A stretch of DNA of 64,000 nucleotides from Dyadobacter sp. LHD-138 (lineage in GTDB: Bacteria; Bacteroidota; Bacteroidia; Cytophagales; Spirosomataceae), in contig NZ_JAVFVU010000007.1 of the NCBI RefSeq assembly GCF_030929615.1, positions 1 through 64,000 of the forward strand, given 5' to 3'. Both the position numbers and the translations under genes were made by a program. Below the pieces are notes generated by a model, which made no database searches, had not been told where the DNA came from, and was given only the letters and a program-made list of their open reading frames with translations. This document shows, piece by piece, positions 8,843 to 17,368 of the stretch. Position 1 is the first letter of the stretch. Each line of letters opens with the position of its first letter.

Positions 8843-9172
8843 ATTGTTTGAAATATTTACTTTTCTGTTTGTAATTCGTTACCCGGAGCATCTTTTCCAT
8901 CAGTAATTTTGCCTTGATTTCAATGATCTTTTAACGAAGAAGCAGAATTCCTGCAAACCGTATTGAAGTCGGGTAATGTTAACCATGATACAATGATGAC
9001 GGTCGGCTTTGCATTACAACGAAAATGTTCTATGGGATCATTTGCTAAAAAAAAACGAAATTTAGAAAAGTCGGCGTTTCGCGTATCGGGCTTAACCTTT
9101 CAGACAAAAAGGTATAGAAATAGATCATTTGAGAGCAATAAAGAAAAAACGGAATTCTTAAAAATAAACATT
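8843..9172. other. 330-bp intergenic region before the cupin gene
   Basis: It starts with the direct-repeat operator and -7 element at 8845-8911. The rest, about 260 nt, would be a long 5' leader of the cupin mRNA. An open frame runs through part of it in phase with the cupin gene (from 8963), but its composition (Lys/Arg-rich, low complexity) is not that of a cupin family N-terminus. Confidence 0.5.
8845..8911 (+). promoter_or_regulatory. candidate AraC operator and promoter of the cupin gene
   Basis: Half-sites TGTTTGAAA (8845-8853) and TGTTTGTAA (8866-8874) are direct repeats 21 bp apart, two helical turns as expected for an AraC dimer. The -7 element TAATTTTG is at 8904-8911, 38 bp from the start of the second half-site. 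The same geometry recurs at 10637-10703 after the paralogous AraC gene. Confidence 0.6.
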
Positions 9173-9589
9173 ATGAACCAAACAGATATAAAGCTGACAG
9201 AAGCGCCCGAAGGGGCAGCACAGGCTCCTGTTGACTACTTTACAGGCGTGGCGTGGATAAAAACCCTGGTGCCGCCGAATGATCAGACGGATTGTGTTGT
9301 GAGTGATGTCACTTTTCAGCCGGGGGCACGCAATAGCTGGCATACACACCCGAACGGACAAATTCTGGTGGTTACTGCTGGGACTGGTTATTATCAGGAG
9401 CAAGGCAAGGCCATTCAGCTTCTTCGGGTGGGTGATGCTGTGAATATTGCACCGGATGTCGTGCATTGGCACGGCGCAGCGGCAGATAGTCCGTTTGTGC
9501 ATATTGCAATCAATCCCAATGAGAGCAAAGGTGGTGCCGTAGTATGGCTGCAACCGGTGACGGATGAAGAGTATTATGCTTACCGATAG
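9173..9589 (+). CDS. cupin domain protein
   Basis: A 138-residue single-domain cupin. Motif 1 is G-A-R-N-S-W-H-T-H-P-N-G-Q, giving His57, His59 and Gln63 in the Glu position; motif 2 is G-D-A-V-N-I-A-P-D-V-V-H-W-H-G with His98/His100. These should bind one divalent metal. Members of this group (carboxymuconolactone decarboxylase-associated or quercetinase-like cupins) have varied or unknown substrates. I start it at the ATG at 9173, where similarity to the fold begins. It is probably controlled by the upstream AraC protein. Confidence 0.85.
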   Translation: MNQTDIKLTEAPEGAAQAPVDYFTGVAWIKTLVPPNDQTDCVVSDVTFQPGARNSWHTHPNGQILVVTAGTGYYQEQGKAIQLLRVGDAVNIAPDVVHWHGAAADSPFVHIAINPNESKGGAVVWLQPVTDEEYYAYR

Positions 9590-9724
9590 CGTGTAAATAT
9601 TTCCCGTAGACGATGATTTTCATGACCCGATCATCGCCAACTATAACAAAATCACAAGGATTGATACCGCATTAACCGAAAACGGCCATTAGGCTGTTTT
9701 TGAAGATTGTTCGCACTATCAGTC

Positions 9725-9757
9725 CTTGTGATTGTTTGTTTGATTTTCTTAACTTTG
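9725..9757 (+). promoter_or_regulatory. probable leaderless promoter of the second AraC gene
   Basis: TAACTTTG (9750-9757) is a consensus -7 element and ends 4 nt before ATG. CTTG (9725-9728) could serve as -33 at a 21-bp gap. The segment from TTGTG to the -7 element resembles the one before the paralogue at 7970, so regulator and promoter appear duplicated together. Confidence 0.6.
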
Positions 9758-9761
9758 TCAT

Positions 9762-10634
9762 ATGGACAAAAATGCAATCTCTCAGACTTCCGATTTAAAA
9801 TTAAGTGACCTCAAACTGAAAGGTTTTAAGGTGTATAAAGTGGACAGCGGTGTGAATGCGGTGCCGTCTTACAATCGGAGGGACTTCTATAAAATTTGTA
9901 TCAATACGGGAAGGAATATTATTCATTACGCCGACAGAGGCATTGAAACGGAAGGGACGATCCTGTTTTTTGGCAATCCGCATATTCCTTACTCGTGGGA
10001 GATTGTCTCGTCGTCATATAGTGGCTATGCCTGTGTTTTTACGGAAGATTTTCTGAAAAGCGATGTGCGTAGTGAGAGTTTGCAGCAATCACCGTTGTTC
10101 AAGATTGGCGGTACACCTGTTTTTTATCTGGATGAGTCCCAAAAAAACTTTCTCATCACGTTGTTTGAAAGGATGGTGGCAGAGCAGGCTGAGGATTATG
10201 TGTATAAAGGTGAGCTGATCCGTAATTACATTAATCTGATGATTCACGAGGCTTTGAAAATGCAGCCTTCCGAAAACTTTTTCGCACATAAAAACGGATC
10301 ATCCCGTTTGACTTCTTTGTTTCTTGAACTATTGGAACGGCAGTTTCCGATCGAAAGTCCGGAGCAGTCTCTCCGACTAAAAACTGCCCTGGATTTTGCC
10401 AGCGGGCTGTCCGTGCACGTTAATCATCTTAACCGCTCCGTGAAAGAAGTGACGGGGAAGTCAACCACCGCACATATTTCCGAAAGAATCATCAGTGAAG
10501 CCAAAGCGCTGTTGCGGCATACCGATTGGAGCATTGCCGACATCGGTTATGCACTGGGCTTTGAATATCCGACCTATTTTAATAATTATTTCAAACGAAT
10601 GACCGGCACGGTACCTAAGTCTGTTCGAGCGTAA
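9762..10634 (+). CDS. AraC-family transcriptional regulator, paralogue
   Basis: A 290-residue AraC protein of identical length to the gene at 7970 and closely similar throughout (S-Y-N-R-R-D-F-Y-K-I-C, F-G-N-P-H-I-P-Y-S, V-H-V-N-H-L-N-R-S-V). The C-terminal double helix-turn-helix spans about 190-290. Differences are spread through the N-terminal sensing region and the recognition helices are nearly the same, so both proteins may bind the same site. It precedes an aldo/keto reductase and an alcohol dehydrogenase, which it may activate. Confidence 0.9.
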   Translation: MDKNAISQTSDLKLSDLKLKGFKVYKVDSGVNAVPSYNRRDFYKICINTGRNIIHYADRGIETEGTILFFGNPHIPYSWEIVSSSYSGYACVFTEDFLKSDVRSESLQQSPLFKIGGTPVFYLDESQKNFLITLFERMVAEQAEDYVYKGELIRNYINLMIHEALKMQPSENFFAHKNGSSRLTSLFLELLERQFPIESPEQSLRLKTALDFASGLSVHVNHLNRSVKEVTGKSTTAHISERIISEAKALLRHTDWSIADIGYALGFEYPTYFNNYFKRMTGTVPKSVRA

Positions 10635-10636
10635 AA

Positions 10637-10703
10637 TGTTTGAAATTCTTACTTTTTTGTTTGAAAGTTGTTAACGGTAATACCATTTGCCGCGCGAACT
10701 TTG
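10637..10703 (+). promoter_or_regulatory. candidate AraC operator and promoter of the aldo/keto reductase gene
   Basis: Two exact copies of TGTTTGAAA at 10637-10645 and 10658-10666 are 21 bp apart. A -7-like GAACTTTG at 10696-10703 lies 38 bp after the start of the second copy. Spacing and wording match 8845-8911. The second half-site would sit just upstream of the -33 region, as for an activator that touches RNA polymerase. Confidence 0.6.
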
Positions 10704-10878
10704 CACGATCAAAATAGATTGCAAAGAAAGATGGTTGACAAGACCATTTTTCGTTGCGAACGGTGGCAGTGTATACAAGCTTATTTGCACAGAAGTCTAT
10801 ACTGAAACGGATACGCGTAAACCTGCACCCCACCGCTTCTTAGCTGGTATTTTGCTCGTTAATTTTAAAATTCATTAA

Positions 10879-11880
<1,002 letters not shown>

Positions 11881-12025
11881 AGATCCGCAGATATTGTTTT
11901 TTCTGGCAGCAATGCATTGAGCCGGGCAAATGTTAAAATTGAATTAATCAAATACATCCGTGGAAGTAAATTGTGCATTGCCATTTTCTACGGATTTTAA
12001 GAACCATAAACAATAAGAAACAGAC

Positions 12026-13081
12026 ATGGAAGTTAAAAATGTAAAAGCATTTGGAACAGCAAGTGCAGAAGAAGAAGAACTTAAAACGTTAGCTATTCAA
12101 CGGAGGACAGCGACGGCACATGACGTTGAAATAGAAATTCTTTATTGCGGTATTTGTCATTCGGACCTGCACTCTGCAAGAAACGAATGGCATAACACCA
12201 TCTACCCGATCGTTCCCGGACATGAAATTGTTGGTCGTGTCACCAACATTGGCGGGCATGTGAAGAAGTTTAAAGTGGGAGATCTCGCGGCAGTGGGCTG
12301 TATGGTGGACTCCTGTCGGGAATGTGAGTATTGCAAGGAAGGTCTGGAACAGTTTTGTGATCCGGGCAATACGCTGACTTTCAATTCGCCGGATAAGTAT
12401 CTGGGCGGACAAACCTACGGCGGTTATTCGCAGAGCATTGTGGTTGACGAAAATTACGTACTCAGCGTACCCGAAAATCTGGATCTGGCTGGAACTGCGC
12501 CATTACTTTGTGCGGGTATAACAACGTATTCTCCACTGAGACACTGGAAAGTGGGCCCGGGTAGTAAAGTCGGCGTAGTCGGCATAGGCGGTCTGGGACA
12601 CATGGGGATTAAGCTGGCCAAAGCCATGGGTGCGCATGTCGTGGTTTTTACAACTTCGGTTTCTAAAACGGAGGACGCTAAACGTCTCGGTGCAGATGAG
12701 GTTGTTTTGTCGACCGATCCGGACCAAATGAGTAAATACGCAAAGAGCCTGAATTTTATCCTGGACTGTGTTTCGGCACAACACAATATCGATGCTTATC
12801 TGAATCTGCTGAAAGTGGATGGTGCCCTTGCCTTGGTGGGTGCGCCCATGGAGCCGCTTCCGGTGACCTCGTTCAGTTTGATCCTGGGCAGACGAAGTTT
12901 TGCAGGATCGAATATCGGCGGTATTGCCGAAACCCAGGAAATGCTGGACTTCTGTGCCGCACATAATATCACCTCCGACATTGAACTGATTGGCGTTGAT
13001 CAGGTTAACGAAGCTTATGAGCGTCTGCTCAAAGGTGATGTGAAATACAGGTTTGTGATTGATATGGCTTCGCTGAAATAA
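12026..13081 (+). CDS. zinc-dependent NAD(P) alcohol dehydrogenase (cinnamyl-alcohol/YahK type)
   Basis: A 351-residue medium-chain dehydrogenase. Catalytic zinc ligands Cys44 (G-I-C-H-S-D) and His66-Glu67 (G-H-E) and structural zinc ligands Cys97, Cys100, Cys103 and Cys111 are all present. The Rossmann motif is G-I-G-G-L-G-H-M-G at about 197. This group usually reduces aldehydes with NADPH. It follows the aldo/keto reductase and is followed by a good terminator, so it ends that transcription unit. Confidence 0.94.
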   Translation: MEVKNVKAFGTASAEEEELKTLAIQRRTATAHDVEIEILYCGICHSDLHSARNEWHNTIYPIVPGHEIVGRVTNIGGHVKKFKVGDLAAVGCMVDSCRECEYCKEGLEQFCDPGNTLTFNSPDKYLGGQTYGGYSQSIVVDENYVLSVPENLDLAGTAPLLCAGITTYSPLRHWKVGPGSKVGVVGIGGLGHMGIKLAKAMGAHVVVFTTSVSKTEDAKRLGADEVVLSTDPDQMSKYAKSLNFILDCVSAQHNIDAYLNLLKVDGALALVGAPMEPLPVTSFSLILGRRSFAGSNIGGIAETQEMLDFCAAHNITSDIELIGVDQVNEAYERLLKGDVKYRFVIDMASLK

Positions 13082-13108
13082 CTGCGTTGTTTAAGTTGAT
13101 GTGTATGG

Positions 13109-13142
13109 AAAGGGGAAAGGCTTTATGTTGGTTCCCCTTTTT
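13109..13142 (+). terminator. terminator after the alcohol dehydrogenase gene
   Basis: Arms AAAGGGGAA (13109-13117) and TTCCCCTTT (13132-13140) are exact complements with a 14-nt loop, followed by TTGATTTT. It lies 28 nt after the stop codon. Confidence 0.7.
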
Positions 13143-13239
13143 GATTTTGCCTGGCCCGGGTTTCTGCTTCATAGCATCTGTCTTACTTATGCCCGGCTGG
13201 GAGCGACTGAACACTATGACAACAATTTAACTATAAATT

Positions 13240-13608
13240 ATGGCCGGAATTTTTAAACAGGGTATGCTATCAAGACTTGTCATCGAAGTTCTGGTTCTGA
13301 TCCTTTTTGTTATCCATCTGTCCACGGCTTTCTGCGAAACCAGTAATTTACAGGGAAGCTTTAACCGCGCGCTCACGCTTGATATTAATCAGCAACAGCT
13401 TAGTACGGTTCTAACGGAAATCGAAAAAGTATCGGGTGTCAGGTTTATTTATAGTTCCCGGCTGATCAGATCGGAACGAATTGTTGACCTGAATGTTCAG
13501 GATGAAAAACTGGGCGCGGTGCTTCAAAATTTGCTGGGGCCGTTGAAAGTCAAATTCAGACAAGAGGGCGGACATGTTATTTTAGTGAGAGACAGATCCA
13601 TGCACTGA
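13240..13608 (+). pseudogene. orphan STN domain, probably a truncated TonB-dependent receptor
   Basis: The 122-residue product has a signal-anchor-like N-terminus (residues 12-32) followed by one secretin/TonB short N-terminal (STN) domain at about 45-118 (L-D-I-N-Q-Q-Q-L-S-T-V-L-T-E-I, then V-S-G-V-R-F-I-Y-S-S). In SusC-type transducers this domain is followed by a carboxypeptidase-like domain, plug and barrel, which are all missing. No FecR or sigma factor gene is nearby. It is most likely the 5' remnant of a receptor gene, although a stand-alone periplasmic STN protein cannot be excluded. Confidence 0.6.
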
Positions 13609-13911
13609 TGTTACCAATATCATGCAAATTTATAAGTGTTCCAACCTTTTGATTGCGTGGCTTGCGATACGCTGAAAATACAACAGCGTGAAAACGAAAT
13701 GACAACGACCAATTGCTTTAATCTGGTCAGATCAGAATATACCAGACAGTAAGTAGTTTCACTAAACTGATTAATTTGTAAAATACCAAAAAAATCACAA
13801 ACCTTATACGCGAAGATGTTAATTTTAGCTGACCATACCTATTGTTTACGTAAAACCGGAGATATGGCGACTTACGAAACAGGGTTTGGTCATTAACGGT
13901 TAGTCAGCAGC
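13609..13911. other. 303-bp intergenic region
   Basis: No gene, continuation of the STN receptor or clear hairpin is seen in any frame. It presumably holds the promoter of the GAF protein gene; the nearest -7 resemblance is TAATTTTA near 13820, which lacks the final G. Confidence 0.4.
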
Positions 13912-16257
13912 ATGAAAGTAGAAATTCAGGAGGTCTCCGGTTTTCATTCTCTGGGGTTGGAGATTGATGTAGCCATTTCCTTTATGCCTTTTATCAGGTT
14001 TGTAGCGCAGCGTGCAGCGGAAGAAACTACTCCAAAAGCTGTTTTTTATAAAAAAATACTGGAATACTTCCGGCAGCAGCAAATACCGGAAACGGATATT
14101 GCACTCGACGATGTTCATCAGTATGAGGGCTTTTTTGAACATGTTTATACCTGCCTCTCACCAGTACTATCGCCGGAAAAGGACCTTGCCTGGGGACTGA
14201 GTTTTCCGGTAAACCCAAGAATATTTTACGGAACCGACCGGCTTTTCGAGATGATTGGGCAAAAACCTTCGGATGGAGATGAGTACCTGATAAAAAAGAC
14301 AGTTGAGGATTTTATCAAAGAAAGGTTGAACCTGATCTATACGCTGATCCTGCGGCGGTTGTATAATTTCCATGTTCCCGTTAAAGTCCAGCAATATCTG
14401 GCATGGAGAAATCATGAAACGGGCCTTTTGAGCTATTATGAAGCAAATGTCAATACCGATTTTGTAGAAATAACCCCGAAGGGCGAGCTGCCTGTTATTG
14501 ATTTCGTAGAATTATATGCGCGGTTCAGTGAAGATAACGGACACCTTTTACTGGAAAAGATGCTCCCGCTTCATTTGTTTCGCTTCAGGGGTTTTGCCGT
14601 GCTCAACATCTCCGATGTCACTGCGCAAATGGCGGTTGAAAATATCAAAAAAGTACGACTGAACCGGATTCCCGGTGATGGAGCGACGCGCTATCGGAAT
14701 ATCATTGAATCGTTAAAAACGCTCGTTCAGAACAACAAAATTGAGTTTGATCTTTTTCCCTTTGTGCGGGTTAATAACAGGGCGGTTTTTGGTTATGAAA
14801 CGGGCGGCACCGGTATAATGTTTAAAGTATGGGGGGGCGACAGGTTGACTCCCGAGGCTTTTACACGGCAGGCTGAGAGCTATTTTGCCAAACCGATATC
14901 TTTCTTTTCGCCCGATATTGGGGGAGAAAAGGAAAAGCAGATCGCTTTTCTTGAACCATTCAGAAACCTCGGTGTACGTTCATTGGCGATGCTCCCCGTT
15001 TTTTTTGACGAAACCGCCGTTGGTGTGCTGGGGATGCATACCTGGCGGGATGAGGTTTTTGATGAAAAGACACTCGCAATGCTGGAACCGGCCGTTGAGC
15101 CGATTGCACAGCTTCTTCAGATTTATATCGATGAATTTAATCTGGAACTGGAAAGCATTATCAAAGAGAAATTTACCTCCGTGCAGCCTTCTGTTCAATG
15201 GAAGTTTAACGAAACGGCCTGGCATTTTTTGTATAAAAAAAAGAAAAATATACCCATTGAAGTAGAGCCAATCTGCTTTCGGGAAGTGTACCCGCTTTAT
15301 GGTGCGATTGACATCAGGAATTCGACCGTTGAAAGAAATGCAGCCATCAGGACGGATTTGAATTTTCATCTGGCATTGCTGGACAAAACACTCGCGTCGT
15401 TAGCCTCAATGGATAATTCTTCCATTATGCAGGAGCTTCGTTACAGCTGCGGTAAATGGATTCGAACCTTTAATGCTGATGAATTGAGCAGTGCGGACGA
15501 AACCGGCCTGAGCACATTTCTGGACTTTAAGATAAGTGATTATTTTACACATTTGCAGCAATATGAGCCCGATACCAGGGACGTGATTGCCGGATATCTG
15601 GATGCGACTCAGCCCAAAACCGGTGAGGTTTTCGGCAATCGTAAAGCGTTTGAGCATTCGATGCAGATGATCAATGATGCGGTCAACGACTACTTTGAAT
15701 CTGAAAAGGAAAAGCTTCAGCAGCCATATCCGTGTTATTTCGAAAAATTCAGGACGGATGGCGTCGAGTACGATATTTACATCGGCCAGTCCATGAACCC
15801 TGAAAAACCTTTCAATCATTTTTATCTCAAAAATCTCCGGCTCTGGCAGCTGTCATCCATGATCGCGGTCGCGAAAACGACGCATGCTTTGCTGCCGGAC
15901 ATGCCCAGGAGACTGTCCACCACGCAGTTGATTTTTGTACATAACCACATGATTGACATCAGTTTTCGTCCCGACGAAAGGAAATTTGATGTGGAGGGGG
16001 CATACAATATTCGTTATCAAATGATTAAGAAACGCATTGATAAGGTTCACCTAAGAAACACCGGGGAACGGCTGACCCAGCCCGATACCATTGCGCTGAT
16101 TTATTTTCAGAAAAAGGATATTGAAGATTACCTGCCTTTCATCAGCTATTTGCAGGAAACCAATGCGCTTGCGCCAGAGACTGAGGAGCTGGATCTTGAA
16201 GATCTTCAGGGCCTGAGCGGGTTGCAGGCACTAAGGCTTCGAATAGTTTATGACTGA
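13912..16257 (+). CDS. large GAF-domain protein of unknown function
   Basis: A 781-residue cytoplasmic protein with no signal peptide or membrane segment. A GAF-like domain is recognisable at about 295-400 (G-Y-E-T-G-G-T-G-I-M, then L-A-M-L-P-V-F-F-D-E-T-A-V-G-V-L-G-M-H-T). The regions before and after it are helical and not assigned. At 464-472 the stretch G-A-I-D-I-R-N-S-T resembles the metal-binding start of class III nucleotide cyclases, but the rest of such a domain is not evident. No output domain such as kinase, GGDEF or helix-turn-helix is visible. The ankyrin protein follows after 65 nt and may be co-transcribed. Confidence 0.7.
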   Translation: MKVEIQEVSGFHSLGLEIDVAISFMPFIRFVAQRAAEETTPKAVFYKKILEYFRQQQIPETDIALDDVHQYEGFFEHVYTCLSPVLSPEKDLAWGLSFPVNPRIFYGTDRLFEMIGQKPSDGDEYLIKKTVEDFIKERLNLIYTLILRRLYNFHVPVKVQQYLAWRNHETGLLSYYEANVNTDFVEITPKGELPVIDFVELYARFSEDNGHLLLEKMLPLHLFRFRGFAVLNISDVTAQMAVENIKKVRLNRIPGDGATRYRNIIESLKTLVQNNKIEFDLFPFVRVNNRAVFGYETGGTGIMFKVWGGDRLTPEAFTRQAESYFAKPISFFSPDIGGEKEKQIAFLEPFRNLGVRSLAMLPVFFDETAVGVLGMHTWRDEVFDEKTLAMLEPAVEPIAQLLQIYIDEFNLELESIIKEKFTSVQPSVQWKFNETAWHFLYKKKKNIPIEVEPICFREVYPLYGAIDIRNSTVERNAAIRTDLNFHLALLDKTLASLASMDNSSIMQELRYSCGKWIRTFNADELSSADETGLSTFLDFKISDYFTHLQQYEPDTRDVIAGYLDATQPKTGEVFGNRKAFEHSMQMINDAVNDYFESEKEKLQQPYPCYFEKFRTDGVEYDIYIGQSMNPEKPFNHFYLKNLRLWQLSSMIAVAKTTHALLPDMPRRLSTTQLIFVHNHMIDISFRPDERKFDVEGAYNIRYQMIKKRIDKVHLRNTGERLTQPDTIALIYFQKKDIEDYLPFISYLQETNALAPETEELDLEDLQGLSGLQALRLRIVYD

Positions 16258-16322
16258 AGTGATATGAAAATTGGATTTTTATGAATTGACCAGTTAGACA
16301 AACGCAAAAACTGTAAAATAAA

Positions 16323-16955
16323 ATGAGAGAGCTCATCCATAACAAAGATTATGACGGTATCAAAAAAGCGCTTTCCCAGAATCCCGATCTGGCTAATGAG
16401 GGTATTCCGTATGATGAAGTAAACACCGCGAAGGCGCATCCGTTGCACAGGATCTGTGACGGCGTATTTTCTGGAATATATTCGGATGAAGAGGCGGTGG
16501 AAATGGCAAAGCTATTTTTGGAATATGGCGCGGATATAAACGGTGGAAAAATAAAAGATAAACAGGATACGCCGTTGATCGCCGCCTCGAGCCTGCATGC
16601 CGATCAGGTTGCGATTTTTTACATAGAAAAAGGTGCGGAGATTAATCATTCGGGCTGTCACGGGGGGACGGCGTTACACTGGGCAGCATGGTGCGGCCGG
16701 GATAAAGTTGTCGCGAGACTTATACAGGAAGGGGCGGAAATTAATAGGTTATGTGCTGATTTTAAAGCCACACCGCTTTTCTGGGCGATTCATGGTCTGA
16801 AGAGCGGCGGGAGGGATAAATTGTCAAATTACGTGGCATGTGTCAGACTGTTGATAGCAGCCGGTGCGGATAAAAATATTCCAAATGGCGGAGGGGAAAC
16901 TGTTTTCGATTTGCTTGATGATAACGATTTGGAATTGAAAGCACAGTTGCGTTGA
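16323..16955 (+). CDS. ankyrin-repeat protein
   Basis: A 210-residue cytoplasmic protein with about four ankyrin repeats between residues 30 and 195, recognised by L-F-L-E-Y-G-A-D-I-N-G, then D-T-P-L-I-A-A-S, then G-G-T-A-L-H-W-A-A-W-C-G-R-D and L-L-I-A-A-G-A-D-K-N-I. Such proteins bind other proteins; no partner can be named. Same direction as the GAF protein gene, 65 nt after it. Confidence 0.85.
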   Translation: MRELIHNKDYDGIKKALSQNPDLANEGIPYDEVNTAKAHPLHRICDGVFSGIYSDEEAVEMAKLFLEYGADINGGKIKDKQDTPLIAASSLHADQVAIFYIEKGAEINHSGCHGGTALHWAAWCGRDKVVARLIQEGAEINRLCADFKATPLFWAIHGLKSGGRDKLSNYVACVRLLIAAGADKNIPNGGGETVFDLLDDNDLELKAQLR

Positions 16956-17047
16956 GCATATTATCAATAGCGGACCGACTACTGATGTCCGTCAATTTGA
17001 ACCACAATGATTTAGGGAACCCAAGGAACGATATGTTGCAATTTCAA

Positions 17048-17162
17048 TATCCCTGCTACCGACGAAATGTTCCGATTGGAACAAAAATACCAACTAGAAC
17101 AAAAACGTCTAAACATCCTTGTATCATTGTCCCCTCGGGACATTTCGTTGGTAGCAGGGATA
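17048..17162. repeat. 115-bp palindromic (REP-like) element
   Basis: The 28-bp ends 17048-17075 and 17135-17162 are inverted repeats differing at only two positions (TATCCCTGCTACC at one end, GGTAGCAGGGATA at the other). Inside are smaller dyads TGTTCC-GATT-GGAACA (17069-17084) and GTCCC-CTC-GGGAC (17129-17141). This nested structure is typical of REP/BIME-like intergenic repeats. Further copies in the genome would be expected. Confidence 0.6.
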
Positions 17163-17296
17163 GATCGATGTGATTTTCGTTCCGTAGGAAGGTTTCGTGG
17201 TGATTGATGAAACCAATTAAGTTAATGAAAGGTTAAAAAATCTTCGGGTAGGGTAACGAAAGCGTAGTTTGGAAGATCGGGTGACTTACGAAAAAG

Positions 17297-17335
17297 AAAA
17301 CGGTCCAGGAAATCAGCGATTTCCTGAACCGTTTT
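17297..17335 (-). terminator. terminator of the sialic acid operon
   Basis: An 18-bp stem with one mismatch (17297-17314 against 17318-17335) and the 3-nt loop AGC is followed on the minus strand by a T-rich tract (TTTTCTTTTTC). It lies 34 nt after the sialidase stop. The plus strand also ends in TTTT, so it may work in both directions. Confidence 0.8.
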
Positions 17336-17368
17336 ATAACGACACGAAAGGGAATTCCTGTAAATACC

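Larger units (their letters stand above)
16956..17368. other. 413-bp convergent intergenic region
   Basis: It lies between the plus-strand ankyrin gene and the minus-strand sialidase operon. It holds a long imperfect inverted repeat (17048-17162) and the terminator of the sialidase operon (17297-17335). No gene is supported; the short open frame across it merely translates the repeat. Confidence 0.6.

Noticed and set aside
8963..9172. N-terminal extension of the cupin protein
   Set aside because: The 70 added residues are Lys/Arg-rich and unlike cupins; the ATG at 9173 sits directly before the conserved domain.
10687..10878. Open frame of 63 codons before the aldo/keto reductase
   Set aside because: It begins in the predicted promoter, has no family resemblance and is better explained as untranslated leader.
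15301..15330. Class III nucleotide cyclase active site in the GAF protein
   Set aside because: Only the short D-I-R-N-S-T resemblance is seen; the other catalytic residues were not found, so it is not annotated as a cyclase.
16952..17173. 73-codon open frame after the ankyrin gene
   Set aside because: It translates the palindromic element and has no independent support.
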